A stretch of 64,000 nt of DNA from Pseudomonas mosselii (lineage in GTDB: Bacteria > Pseudomonadota > Gammaproteobacteria > Pseudomonadales > Pseudomonadaceae): positions 2,883,501 to 2,947,500 of the forward strand of contig NZ_CP081966.1 in assembly GCF_019823065.1 (NCBI RefSeq). The letters are read 5' to 3'. Position 1 is the first letter of the stretch; each line of letters opens with the position of its first letter. Shown one piece after another: positions 45,407 to 54,372 of the stretch. The position numbers and the translations under genes were made by a program. A model generated the notes under the pieces. That model was not told the DNA's origin. It saw only the letters and a list, made by a program, of their open reading frames with translations, and searched no databases.

Positions 45407-45568
45407 TTTTGATCATATATTTCAGGCCTACGTGCAGGTTTTGTACGATATTTTCGCTAAATAGTATGATTTAAAAGCGCTCCGTCTTCCTGACGCATCG
45501 TGCCCGCGCATGCTCGACGTCGAACGCTTTCGTGCGGTGCGTCACTGAGGCTCGAAGATCACATGGCA

Positions 45569-45604
45569 CTGTATCTCAGGCTCAGGATGGAGCCTGAGAT
45601 ACAG
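45569..45604 (-). terminator. Perfect 15-bp stem-loop after the last gene of the ebo operon
   Basis: CTGTATCTCAGGCTC and GAGCCTGAGATACAG pair perfectly with a six-base loop, 17 bases beyond the stop of the beta-propeller gene. No T-run follows on the minus strand, so it may be a stability stem or work with Rho. It marks the likely 3' end of the 16-kb transcription unit. Confidence 0.6.
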
Positions 45605-45621
45605 CGGTCAATCGGCCGCGC

Positions 45622-46692
45622 TCAGGAGGCCGATGCAGCCACTTGCAACTGCACCCGCCGAAGCCTGCCAGTCAACGGCACCACCTCGCCTCCCGGTGTC
45701 GGCAGTGCCCGCCCCACCAGCCCCATGCCTTCGCTTACCAGCACCGCATCCTTTACCAGGCACAAGTTGGAAGGGGTGTCCAGGTCACGGGCTAGCACGG
45801 TCACCTGCTGCGTTTGCAGATTGCAATGCAGGAGCCGCCCGCTGAAACGGGTAAAACCGCCATGCCGCGGTTCGCCTTGCCAGTCGGGCGTCAAGGGTTG
45901 CTGCAGGCTGTCGCAGAGCTCCAGCACCAGCAGGTTGCCGTCGCGGTCCAACGCCAGGCCGGTGGGCAGCTGCAGGCCAGCGATCACGATGTCGATCCGG
46001 CCACTGTCCGGCCAAACCCGGATCACCTGGCCTGCCTTGTCGGCGAAGTCGATGCCCCGGCGACCTGGATCATCGTGCAGCTCGCCGGAGAACAGGCTGA
46101 TCAGCACCGCGTCGGTGGCCGGCTCGTACACCAGCGTGACAGGCACGGCCTCCTGGCCTTGGTCCAGTTCGGGCAATGCCACCAGCACATGCTCCTGCTG
46201 GCCGTCGGCGAACTCCACCAGCTGGTTGCTGTCGGGCTTCACCGCCAGCCAGCTGCGACGGGTCGGGTGGTAGCACAGCGCATTGAGGTTGCCGTGGCTG
46301 TGAAACACCGGCTCGGGCGGCGTGAACCGCAGGTCCAGCAGCCGCGAGCCGCCGACGTAGTCGGTCTGGCTGGCCAGGCAACGGCCATCACCGCAGGCGA
46401 TGTCAGACAGGCCCATGATTTCGTCGCGCCACATGCGTGCCTGCATGTTCATGGCGCGAAAGCCTTGGGCCACGGTTTCCCGAGGCAGGTAGGCGCCGGG
46501 GGCGCGCGGGTCCGGTCGCAGCCGGCTGATGCGGCCGCTGAAGGCCTGTGCGGCCAGGCCCGAGCCGGCTTCTGCCAGCAGCAGGCTGCCATCGGCCTGC
46601 AGGCAGACGCCGCGGGGGTTGAGCAGGCCCTCGGCGATGAACGTGCTGGACCGCAGGGTTTCCTCAGGATGTATCGGGACAAGCACAGGCAT
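45622..46692 (-). CDS. SMP-30/NHL-like beta-propeller protein
   Basis: This 356-residue protein has repeated blade motifs such as FIAEGLLNPRGVCLQADGSL, AGLQLPTGLALDRDGNLLV and LARDLDTPSNLCLVKDAVL, as in SMP-30/gluconolactonase or NHL-type six-bladed propellers. No signal peptide is seen. The start ATG 46692 has the sensible N-terminus MPVLVPIHPEE. It is the last gene of the long ebo-linked operon, 23 bases after the previous stop. It may be a lactonase or a binding protein for the system's metabolite; no reaction can be assigned. Confidence 0.7.
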   Translation of the reverse strand: MPVLVPIHPEETLRSSTFIAEGLLNPRGVCLQADGSLLLAEAGSGLAAQAFSGRISRLRPDPRAPGAYLPRETVAQGFRAMNMQARMWRDEIMGLSDIACGDGRCLASQTDYVGGSRLLDLRFTPPEPVFHSHGNLNALCYHPTRRSWLAVKPDSNQLVEFADGQQEHVLVALPELDQGQEAVPVTLVYEPATDAVLISLFSGELHDDPGRRGIDFADKAGQVIRVWPDSGRIDIVIAGLQLPTGLALDRDGNLLVLELCDSLQQPLTPDWQGEPRHGGFTRFSGRLLHCNLQTQQVTVLARDLDTPSNLCLVKDAVLVSEGMGLVGRALPTPGGEVVPLTGRLRRVQLQVAASAS

Positions 46693-46715
46693 GGGAGCTC
46701 TCCGTGAACAATAGG

Positions 46716-48536
46716 TCAGTGCGGCTGCTGTGGCGGCTGCCAAGGCTCACCGGTCAGATAGGCACGCAGCAGCGCCCGCTGGCTGGGCGACATCGAGCGC
46801 ACCACCGGCATGAACAGCGTGGTGTTCTTGTAGGCGTCCGCGGTGCGGGCGAGGATCGGCGCCTTGGCGGCCATGATCGCGTCGGGCTGGTTCAGCGGGA
46901 CGTAGCGGGACATGGCGGGGAAGGCCAGGTAGTGGAACCGCAGCACGTTGGGGTACACCTGCTGCCAGGTGACACGGCTACCCCTGGGGATGCCGAAGTC
47001 GGTCTGGGCGAATTTGCGGAAATTGGTGAAGTAGCCGCCGGCGGCCAGGCCGTTGACGCTGTAGCTCAGGGCGACGAAACCGGCCTGCCCAGCGGTGCCG
47101 GGCCTGACCTTGACGGGCACGCTGACCGTGAGCTGGCCGGGATTGACGGGCAGCGAGTCGGGAACATCGAGGAAGTCCCAGTTCTGCGGCGAGCCGTATG
47201 ACGGGCCCGAGGGCGCGGTGCCAAGGTTGATCTTGCAGGGCGTGGTCACCGGACCGCCCAGGTAGCGGACCTGCAACGTGATCGACAGGCCATTGGGGTA
47301 GTCCTCGGTGTAGACATTGCGCTGGTCGGCGTAGACCCGATAGACCGACTCGCACGCATGCAGCAGGGTCCCGGCGACCGCGCCGGGCGCATCGACGTGC
47401 AGGACCGAGGATTTCGCTGCCTGTTGCTGGCTGGGGTTGAGCGGCAGGTCGACGATACCGCCATACACGTAGTAGTTGAACAGCGGATTGCTGTTCGGGT
47501 CGAGGGTGGCCAAGGGAACCGCGCCGGCGGTCAGGGTGACCGGCCCGTAGTTGGCGTTGGGCCCAATGGGGCTGGTGATGTCATCGCGCACGGCCCTGAA
47601 GGTCTGCTTCGGAATCAGGTTGACCATGTCGACGCTCAGCAGGCCATTGTCGCCCAGCTCGGCATAGGCCGTACTGCCGGTGCTCTGGTTCACCAGCTGG
47701 CGACCGGCCTGGCAATTGAGCGGTTCATTGGCGAAGGCCGGGGCCAGGGTGCCGATGACCCGGCCGATGCTCGGGTTGGGGGTATAGCGACCGGCGGCAT
47801 AGTCGGCGTCCAGTTGCGCGGTGGTCATGGCCGGGCACATCTCGAACATCACGAAGCGCAGCACGATCCCGGTTGCTCCGGGCGCCTGGATGATCGCCCG
47901 CAGGCCCGGGCTGTTGCGGTTCCAGCTGACGATGCTGGTGAGCGGGAAGGTCAGCTGAAAGGTGCCGCTCAGGCGGAACGAGCCTGGTGCATCCATGGAC
48001 GTGGGCAGGAGCACGCGCTTCTTCACATCCAGGCTGCTGCAGACGGTGTTGCCGTGGATCAGCAGCTGGATATTGCTGCTGGCGCCGATCTGCAGGCCAC
48101 CGACGAATATCTGCGTGGTGGTGGTCGAGGTCGGGTCCAGGTCCACCATCATCGGCCCGGAGACCGGCGCCTGCCCGGTCACCGGGTCCACCGAGCCGAG
48201 CAGGTACACCGGCTGCCCCACCAGGTCGCCGGTGGTGCCGACATTGCCCGGGCTGCCCTGGGAGCTGATCAAGGCGTTCTGCAGGTCGACGACATGCTGC
48301 CCGTAGTGGTTCCAGCCGCCGGCGGTGTAGTAATCACCCGTCGGGGCATTGAGCATCGCGTTCAACTGATCGTCGGTGAAGGACTGGGCACCCGGGGCCA
48401 GGGTCGAGGTGGTCAGGTCGAAGATCGGCCACTCATCGTTGCCCTCGTAGGGAATGGTGGGCGAGTTGTTCGGCAGGCTGACATCGGTACGGATGCCACC
48501 CCAGAAGTTCAGGCGCGGGCCATTCAGGATGCTCAT
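46716..48536 (-). CDS. Large hypothetical protein, MS(I/V)LN-PR family, paralogue 2
   Basis: This 606-residue protein starts MSILNGPRLNFWGGIR, with no signal peptide or membrane helix. It is a paralogue of the 795-residue protein at 50832: both share the N-terminal PR-(L/I)-x-(F/L)-x-GG block followed by an Asn-rich turn, and near the C-terminus (P/S)-(A/I)-M-(S/N)-(R/K)-Y-(V/M)-PLN and MP-(V/I)-(V/T)-R-x-M-x-x-S. Repeated beta-rich segments fill the middle. I do not recognise a catalytic motif. It is three bases from the monoheme protein gene upstream. Confidence 0.7.
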   Translation of the reverse strand: MSILNGPRLNFWGGIRTDVSLPNNSPTIPYEGNDEWPIFDLTTSTLAPGAQSFTDDQLNAMLNAPTGDYYTAGGWNHYGQHVVDLQNALISSQGSPGNVGTTGDLVGQPVYLLGSVDPVTGQAPVSGPMMVDLDPTSTTTTQIFVGGLQIGASSNIQLLIHGNTVCSSLDVKKRVLLPTSMDAPGSFRLSGTFQLTFPLTSIVSWNRNSPGLRAIIQAPGATGIVLRFVMFEMCPAMTTAQLDADYAAGRYTPNPSIGRVIGTLAPAFANEPLNCQAGRQLVNQSTGSTAYAELGDNGLLSVDMVNLIPKQTFRAVRDDITSPIGPNANYGPVTLTAGAVPLATLDPNSNPLFNYYVYGGIVDLPLNPSQQQAAKSSVLHVDAPGAVAGTLLHACESVYRVYADQRNVYTEDYPNGLSITLQVRYLGGPVTTPCKINLGTAPSGPSYGSPQNWDFLDVPDSLPVNPGQLTVSVPVKVRPGTAGQAGFVALSYSVNGLAAGGYFTNFRKFAQTDFGIPRGSRVTWQQVYPNVLRFHYLAFPAMSRYVPLNQPDAIMAAKAPILARTADAYKNTTLFMPVVRSMSPSQRALLRAYLTGEPWQPPQQPH

Positions 48537-48539
48537 GGT

Positions 48540-49832
48540 TCAATCCTCGTCCTTGATGGGTTTGCCCAGGGGGGAATGGGCGAATTTGAACAGGTAGGAG
48601 TAGTCGGACTTGTAGGGGCTCTTCACCGGCGTCGCCATGGAGTGGCAGTTCATGCAGCTGCTGTTGGGCTGGATGTAGCTTTCCATGGTGACGTTGGCCG
48701 ACAACGCGGGCGTCGGCTGGCCCAGCGGGTTGCCGGGGTTGTCGGGCATCAGCGGACGCTGGGTGGTGATCAGCTGGTAGTACTTCAGCACGCTGCGTTG
48801 CAGCCCTGGAGCGGCGCGGTAGCTGGCGTTGACCTGCTGGGTGACGTCGGCGATCGGGGTGACCCGGTTCAGCGGGTTCGGGGTCTTGAAGGTGGTGCCG
48901 GGACGGGGCACGCAGACCAACTGCGTACCCTGGGTTTGCCAGTTGCAGGGCGACTGGTTGAGGCTGGCGGCGGGCGCTGCGGGGTTGAAGTAGGCGTAGG
49001 CGGTGCCAGGCACCGGCTGGTCCACCCACTGGCCGTTCACCAGCGCCTTGGGTGGCACGTTGTCGACCTGCTCGAAGGTCGACCAGATCCACTGCGGATA
49101 ACCCTTGGCCTTGGTGATGACGTGCAGGCCCACCAGCCCGAGGAAGGCTTCGGTGACCCCGTTGCGCCGGCCCTGGTCGTCGAAGGTGGCGATCCGCGCC
49201 AGCATGGTCAGGTAGCGGCTGGCGTTGTCCCGGGGTCCGAGGATGCGCCAGCTCGACTTGATCTCGATGACCCCGTAGGGGAACTGGATGTTGCGCGCCC
49301 GGGAGACGATATCGGCGTTATAGAAGCGGTTGCCGACGATGTAGTTGTAGGACGCCTCGTTGGCCGAGATGTCGTAGTAGGTCGGGTTGCCGGCCTGGTC
49401 GATCAGCCAGCCGCCGACGGCCTGGTCGATGGCGTTGACCAGCGAGCTGTTCTTCAGCGCGGCGATGTTGATGATGCCCAGGCTTCGAGGGCCCAGCGGG
49501 CTGTTCCAGGGGCCCGGATCGGCGCCGCCTGGCAGGAAGATCTCGTCAACGGTCTTGTAGGTCTGCCAGACGGTGTAGCCGGCGTCCCCGGGTTGCCGGG
49601 TGCAGTCCGGATTGCCGCGTCGGCGGTCCTGGGCGGGCCAGTTCAGGGCAATGAACAGTTGCCAGCTGTACTGGTCGAACTGCGCCTGGCCGGCCGTGGG
49701 GGCCGGCGCATTGGCCGGTGGCTGGCAGTTGAGCTGGGTGGCCAGGGGCGCTGGCAAGGCCTGTTCCCTGGCCAGCGCCGGCAGGCAGGCCAGGCCCAGC
49801 AGCAGCACGGAAAAACGCATCATCGGTTTCAT
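48540..49832 (-). CDS. Exported monoheme c-type protein, paralogue 2
   Basis: This 430-residue protein has a signal peptide ending at PALA (about residue 21) and one heme c motif, CMNCH, near residue 393. It is a paralogue of the 380-residue protein at 53230: both have a W-x-(L/W)-F-(I/V) block near the N-terminus, GLHV-x-x-K and QW-(I/V)-W-(S/T)-TFE in the middle, and SSC-x-x-CH close to the end. The heme suggests electron transfer in the periplasm. Otherwise it has no domain I know. It is between the Cys-rich exported protein gene and the 606-residue protein gene. Confidence 0.75.
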   Translation of the reverse strand: MKPMMRFSVLLLGLACLPALAREQALPAPLATQLNCQPPANAPAPTAGQAQFDQYSWQLFIALNWPAQDRRRGNPDCTRQPGDAGYTVWQTYKTVDEIFLPGGADPGPWNSPLGPRSLGIINIAALKNSSLVNAIDQAVGGWLIDQAGNPTYYDISANEASYNYIVGNRFYNADIVSRARNIQFPYGVIEIKSSWRILGPRDNASRYLTMLARIATFDDQGRRNGVTEAFLGLVGLHVITKAKGYPQWIWSTFEQVDNVPPKALVNGQWVDQPVPGTAYAYFNPAAPAASLNQSPCNWQTQGTQLVCVPRPGTTFKTPNPLNRVTPIADVTQQVNASYRAAPGLQRSVLKYYQLITTQRPLMPDNPGNPLGQPTPALSANVTMESYIQPNSSCMNCHSMATPVKSPYKSDYSYLFKFAHSPLGKPIKDED

Positions 49833-49850
49833 GGCGATCCCTCGCATGGC

Positions 49851-50774
49851 TCAAGGTTTGCGTTGCATCAGCTGGTTCCACTGCGCCTTGTGGCCGTTGC
49901 TTTGCGCGGCGGGTGGCTCGAACAGCTGGCAGGGCGGCGGGTTTGCCGGGCACATGGCGCCGACACGCGCCCAGGTCTGGGCCGGGTCGGGCTTGACCAT
50001 GCGAAAACCGGTGTAGTTCTGGCTGACGATCGGCGCATTGGCGACGCTGGCGTCCCCGGAAAAGTAGAACGACTGCGGTTGCCGGTAGGGCGGTTGTCCC
50101 GAGGCTTTGCGGTAGAAGGCATAACCGAACAGGATCGGCCCCTGGGGCGAGTCCAGGTCCAGGGCGTAGGCCTGCACGCTGGCGCCCAGGTGCTGGCTGC
50201 GCGCGGCGCTGTAGGGCAGGTGCTTGATGAAGTCCTGGCGCGGCGGATGGTTCATCGGCGAGAACAGGCAGCAGGCCGGCATGTCCTTGGGGCGGTCCTG
50301 TGGGTAGGTCAGGAAGTACGCCTTGTTGCCCAGCGAGACGAACGAGCAGGTGTAATTGTTGTTGCGGATCGGGAAGATCGGCAGGCAGTACTTCTCGTAG
50401 TGCTCCATCATGGCGCCGAAGCCGTCGCCGTTCGGCGGAATGTAGGTGGTGTCGTAGTAGCTGGTGCCGCGAGAGACCGTGTAGTCCGCCGGACTCAGGG
50501 TGGCGGGCGGGTTGCTGTAGGGCGGCGGGTTGTTCTGGTAGTTGCGCATGACCCGGTACATGGTCCAGTCGCTGATCCAGTACGCCGGAAAGAACGGATC
50601 GGACGGGTCGCTCGGTGCGCGCTTGGCGATGCAATTGCCGTTGCTCGCATCGCAGCCCAGGGAGTTGTGCACCCCCATGGTGAAGTAGACGGCGCTGTCG
50701 TCCGCCTGGGCGACCAGCGTAGGGCACAGCAGCAGGATCAGCAGCAACAGTCGGTCGAGGATGCGCTTGTTCAT
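49851..50774 (-). CDS. Exported Cys-containing hypothetical protein
   Basis: This 307-residue protein has a strong signal peptide (MNKRILDRLLLLILLLCPTL, cleavage after VAQA). The mature part has about nine Cys residues, enough for several disulfides (GCDASNGNC, NNYTCSF, PACCLF), and aromatic-rich segments, but no CxxCH heme motif. I recognise no family. It sits in the middle of the ebo-linked operon with 57 and 18 bp to its neighbours. Confidence 0.65.
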   Translation of the reverse strand: MNKRILDRLLLLILLLCPTLVAQADDSAVYFTMGVHNSLGCDASNGNCIAKRAPSDPSDPFFPAYWISDWTMYRVMRNYQNNPPPYSNPPATLSPADYTVSRGTSYYDTTYIPPNGDGFGAMMEHYEKYCLPIFPIRNNNYTCSFVSLGNKAYFLTYPQDRPKDMPACCLFSPMNHPPRQDFIKHLPYSAARSQHLGASVQAYALDLDSPQGPILFGYAFYRKASGQPPYRQPQSFYFSGDASVANAPIVSQNYTGFRMVKPDPAQTWARVGAMCPANPPPCQLFEPPAAQSNGHKAQWNQLMQRKP

Positions 50775-50831
50775 TGGACACTCCTGTGAAGTATGCCGGG
50801 TGACAGCCCCGTCACCCGGCGGTCCTTGCGG

Positions 50832-53219
50832 TCAAGCCTGCGGGTAGTCGCTCATGCTCAGCGGGATGGGCGGGTAGTTGCGTTTCACCAGGGCCTGCGC
50901 CCAGAGCTCCAGCACCGCCCGGCGGCTTTGCGGCATGTCACGGGTGATCGGCATCGCCAGGGTGCTTTCTTCCTGGTACTGCTTGCTGATCAGCACGATG
51001 AGCTGGTCCACGGCGCCTTCTATGCGCGCCAGCGAGTTCAGCGGCATGTACTTGTTCATGATCGGGTACATGTAGAAGAACGGCTGCAGGATGAACGGGT
51101 AGATGAAGCGCTGCCAGATCTGCTGGCCGGCATCCTGCTGCTGGTAGACCAGGTTCCAGGCATCGACGAACGCCTGCTGCATGTCCGGCTCCTGCGGCAG
51201 CACGCGCAGCGGCGCCAGGAAGTCGGTATAGGCCTGTGACAACTTGAAGCTGAACGGAACCTGCGGCGCCTGCCCGCCCTCATGCACGAAGAAGCGCAGG
51301 GTCGGGAAGCCCGGTGCCACGGCCTTGACGGTCAGCAGGGCAATCCCGTTGGCGTCGGTGGTGATCTGCGTGGTGCTGTACTGCACGTTGCCCTTTGGCT
51401 CATCCTTCAGCGAGCCCTGGCCCTGGATGGGGTTGGCGAACGCCAGGCTGGGGCTCAGGGCCACCGAGCCTGGCGTGGGCAGGTAATGCTGGTAGCTCAC
51501 CGGCTTCATGCCGACGGTCGAGTCGGCGGGGTGGATCGCTGTGAGCCGACGCCCCGTGCCTTCGCTCAGCTGGCGGGTGAGTGACGGCGTACCGACAAAC
51601 TGTGGCAGGTTGGGAGTATTGTTGGCGCGGTTGTCCGGATCGTCGAAAAACAGCGTGAAATCAGCCTGGTTGCTGAACGCCAGGTAGTAGTCGGTGGTGC
51701 ACATCATGTAGGCGTTGTTGTACTCGGCCACCGTCAGCACGGTGCCGGCCGGCGCGGGCAGGCCGTCGTACTGCACCATGATCTGCAAGGTCTTGCTGTC
51801 GCCGACGTCGATGAAGCTGGCACTCTCGACCACCTCGGCGGTCCACATCTGCTGGGTCGCCGCCTGCACAGGCGTCGCGCCTTGCTGCTGCAGCTCAAGC
51901 GCGCCGCTTTGCAGCTGTTTCTGCGCCTCGGCGCTCAGCGGCAGGTCGAGGATCCCCGAGCGTTTGTCAAAGGCTGCCTGCTGGTAGTCGTCGTAGCCGA
52001 AACTGGCCAGCGGCGTGAACTGCCCGCCTTGGCGTATCCCCAGCTGGTAGTTGCCAGCGTTGAACTTCGCCGCTACCGGTATCTTGGCCTGGGCATCAAG
52101 CGCATAGCTGGGGAACCCGTTGAGCAGGTCCAGCGACAGGGTGTTGTCATGCACCTGTGCAGAGATCACGCCCAATGTCATGGCTTTGAAATCCACGCCG
52201 TCCTTCTGCAACTGCACCGGCGTGCAAGGAACCAGCCGCCGCCCGGCCGGCGCCGTGGGAAATTCGTCGTCGAACCACAAGCCCAGGGTGCCCGCGGTGC
52301 GGCTGTAGGCAGGGTTGAAGAAGATGCTGCCGACATTGTCCAGGCCCTTCTGGTACATCTGCTGAACATTGGCCAGATCCGCCGGTGTGGTGGAATGGGT
52401 ATTGATGGGCGGTTGGTCGTTGAAGACACCGTTCTTGTCGTAGCAGGTCAGGTAGGTGGAGAAGCGGAACATCAGCCCCTTGGCGTTCTGCTGTTCCATT
52501 TGTTGCTGCAGGTTCTGCAGCAGTTGCGAGTTGCCGATCACCCAGCTCAGGTTCTCTTTCGGGAAGCAGGTCTGCCAGGTGGTGGTCACGTAGATCAGGC
52601 CACCCAGGCTTGCCCAGTTGAAATTCAGGAAACGGTCGAGCATGCGGTGCTGGCGCTTGAGGGTCAGGCCGCACTGGGCATCGCCCAGCACCAGCCGGTC
52701 GAAATACAGCGCCGTGAAGGTGTTCTGCCAAGGGCTGACGTCGACGAAGCGGGCCGGGGTGGGGGCGTCGCTGCCGAACGGGTTGCCAAACAGGTTGTAG
52801 GTCTGGTTGATCAACGGGTCCTGGCTGACGTAACCCCCGCCGGGCAGTTCACCGCCGGTGATGACGGAGGCCGTCGCCGGGATGGTGGGGTCGGTTGGGG
52901 TGTAGTTGACCGTGCCGCAGGCGTTGTCACCGAACAGGTTCCACTCGCCGGGGATCATCACACTGGGGTTCTGCGCGACGTTGCCCGGCACCTGGGTGAC
53001 ATACTCGGGGGCCTCGAGCAGAATCTGCGGGGCGATCACCCACGGCATCAGCTTGCTGGCGGCATTCGCCGGGTTGATCCCGTAGTACTCGAGGAAGCGC
53101 CAGTTCAGGCGCATCTTCGAGGCGTCGTAGAGTGGAAACATGTCGTTGTTGTTGGCGGTCGGCGGATTCCAGTACAGGTGGCCGCCCAGGTAGATGCGCG
53201 GAAAGTTCAGTACGCTCAT
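50832..53219 (-). CDS. Large hypothetical protein, MS(I/V)LN-PR family, paralogue 1
   Basis: The 795-residue protein starts MSVLNFPRIYLGGHLYWNPP and has no signal peptide. It shares its start and C-terminal end (YPIMNKYMPLNS, then MPITRDMPQSRRAVL) with the 606-residue protein at 46716. The extra 190 residues lie in the middle and contain long beta-rich and Gln-rich stretches. AAGGAG lies seven bases before the ATG. No catalytic motif is visible. It is ten bases after the 380-residue monoheme protein gene. Confidence 0.7.
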   Translation of the reverse strand: MSVLNFPRIYLGGHLYWNPPTANNNDMFPLYDASKMRLNWRFLEYYGINPANAASKLMPWVIAPQILLEAPEYVTQVPGNVAQNPSVMIPGEWNLFGDNACGTVNYTPTDPTIPATASVITGGELPGGGYVSQDPLINQTYNLFGNPFGSDAPTPARFVDVSPWQNTFTALYFDRLVLGDAQCGLTLKRQHRMLDRFLNFNWASLGGLIYVTTTWQTCFPKENLSWVIGNSQLLQNLQQQMEQQNAKGLMFRFSTYLTCYDKNGVFNDQPPINTHSTTPADLANVQQMYQKGLDNVGSIFFNPAYSRTAGTLGLWFDDEFPTAPAGRRLVPCTPVQLQKDGVDFKAMTLGVISAQVHDNTLSLDLLNGFPSYALDAQAKIPVAAKFNAGNYQLGIRQGGQFTPLASFGYDDYQQAAFDKRSGILDLPLSAEAQKQLQSGALELQQQGATPVQAATQQMWTAEVVESASFIDVGDSKTLQIMVQYDGLPAPAGTVLTVAEYNNAYMMCTTDYYLAFSNQADFTLFFDDPDNRANNTPNLPQFVGTPSLTRQLSEGTGRRLTAIHPADSTVGMKPVSYQHYLPTPGSVALSPSLAFANPIQGQGSLKDEPKGNVQYSTTQITTDANGIALLTVKAVAPGFPTLRFFVHEGGQAPQVPFSFKLSQAYTDFLAPLRVLPQEPDMQQAFVDAWNLVYQQQDAGQQIWQRFIYPFILQPFFYMYPIMNKYMPLNSLARIEGAVDQLIVLISKQYQEESTLAMPITRDMPQSRRAVLELWAQALVKRNYPPIPLSMSDYPQA

Positions 53220-53229
53220 GTCTTGCTCC

Positions 53230-54372
53230 TTAGCGTTGCCACTGGGCGCGTTTCAGCGACCAGACAAAGTCCAGTTTGTTGTATCCGGCGAATTTGGACG
53301 CCGGTACCGGGGCAGTGGGGTAGACGATGCCGTCCTGCTGCTTCTGGGCAAAGTTGAAGTAGCCCTTGGTCTTGGAGTACGCCGCCGTGCCGTGGCAGGC
53401 GAAGCAGGACGACTGGCTCTGGAAGGCCGACTCGAGCTGGGAGTTGGCGAGCAGGGTCGGATTGGTCTCGGACTGGGTGCCGATCAGTTCGTACTGGGCA
53501 AGCTGCGGGTACTGCGCCTGGAAGGCGGTATTGGCCGTCTGCGCCGCCGGCGTCGGCCCGGTGCTGTTGCTCATCGGGGTGGGCGGAATCGCGTTGGTCA
53601 CGGTGTACTTGCCGTTGTTGCGATTCTCGAAGGTGGTCCAGACCCATTGCGGGTTCAGCTTGTTGACCACGTGCAGGCCGCTGAGCGCGGCGTAGCCGAC
53701 CTGGTATTGGCCGTTGTCCTGCTGGTAGTAAGCCTGGGCGATGTAGTAGCCATCGTCTTGCAGTTGCTGCTGGTAGCTCGGGTCGTTGCCGATCCACAGC
53801 CAGGCGGCCTTGAGCTCCCAGGCGGTGGAGGGAAAGTCCAGGTTGCTGGTCAAGGCGGCCTGGCCGTTCACGTTGTACACCTGTTTCTGCACGATGTAGT
53901 CGAAGGTGTCCTCGCCCATTAACAATTGGAAGCGCACCGGCTGGCCCTGTTGCGCGGTCGGTACCGCGCCGCCCATCTCGAGGATCAGGCCATCCACCTG
54001 CTGGACGGCGTTGAGGTTATGGAACGTGCGGTTGAGGTCCAGGCCCTGTGCTTGGGCCGCCAGCAACACCGGAGCCGGCACCGGCTGGCTCTGGCCCCAG
54101 GGCAGCGGCGCGGCGCCATTGCTCAGGTAGACCTGATCCGAAGGCTTGAGGGTTTCCCAGACCCGGTTGGGGCTGTTGGACTCGACCGGCTGGTTCAGGC
54201 AGACGAACCAGTTCCAGCTCATGGTTTCAGGCCCCTGGGCGAACGCCTGGCGGGCCTGGTCGACGTTGCCGCCGAACTGCATGAACTGATTGCAATCGAA
54301 GCTGTTGGTGCCCTCGGCCTGGACCAGTCCGGCCAGTGCGCTGAGGACGGTTATTGAGAGGGCTCGCCGCAT
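53230..54372 (-). CDS. Exported monoheme c-type protein, paralogue 1
   Basis: The 380-residue protein has a signal peptide ending at LVQA (about 19) and one heme motif, CFACH, near residue 323. Segments WNWFVCLNQPVE, SGLHVVNKLNPQWVWTTFE and LLMGEDTFDYIVQKQVYNV align with the 430-residue paralogue. It overlaps the end of eboF by 22 bases, so it is translationally tied to the Ebo genes. That overlap is the strongest single link between the Ebo set and the downstream unknowns. Role: probably periplasmic electron transfer or oxidation. Confidence 0.78.
   Translation of the reverse strand: MRRALSITVLSALAGLVQAEGTNSFDCNQFMQFGGNVDQARQAFAQGPETMSWNWFVCLNQPVESNSPNRVWETLKPSDQVYLSNGAAPLPWGQSQPVPAPVLLAAQAQGLDLNRTFHNLNAVQQVDGLILEMGGAVPTAQQGQPVRFQLLMGEDTFDYIVQKQVYNVNGQAALTSNLDFPSTAWELKAAWLWIGNDPSYQQQLQDDGYYIAQAYYQQDNGQYQVGYAALSGLHVVNKLNPQWVWTTFENRNNGKYTVTNAIPPTPMSNSTGPTPAAQTANTAFQAQYPQLAQYELIGTQSETNPTLLANSQLESAFQSQSSCFACHGTAAYSKTKGYFNFAQKQQDGIVYPTAPVPASKFAGYNKLDFVWSLKRAQWQR

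Noticed and set aside
45380..45410. A sigma-54 promoter (TGGCACG near 45388, minus strand)
   Set aside because: The -24 part matches but the -12 TTGC element is missing at the right distance.
47358..50789. A 1143-codon open frame on the plus strand
   Set aside because: It lies antisense to four well-supported minus-strand genes with signal peptides and heme motifs. High GC creates long antisense frames, and its Val/Gly/Arg/Gln-rich translation fits a shadow.
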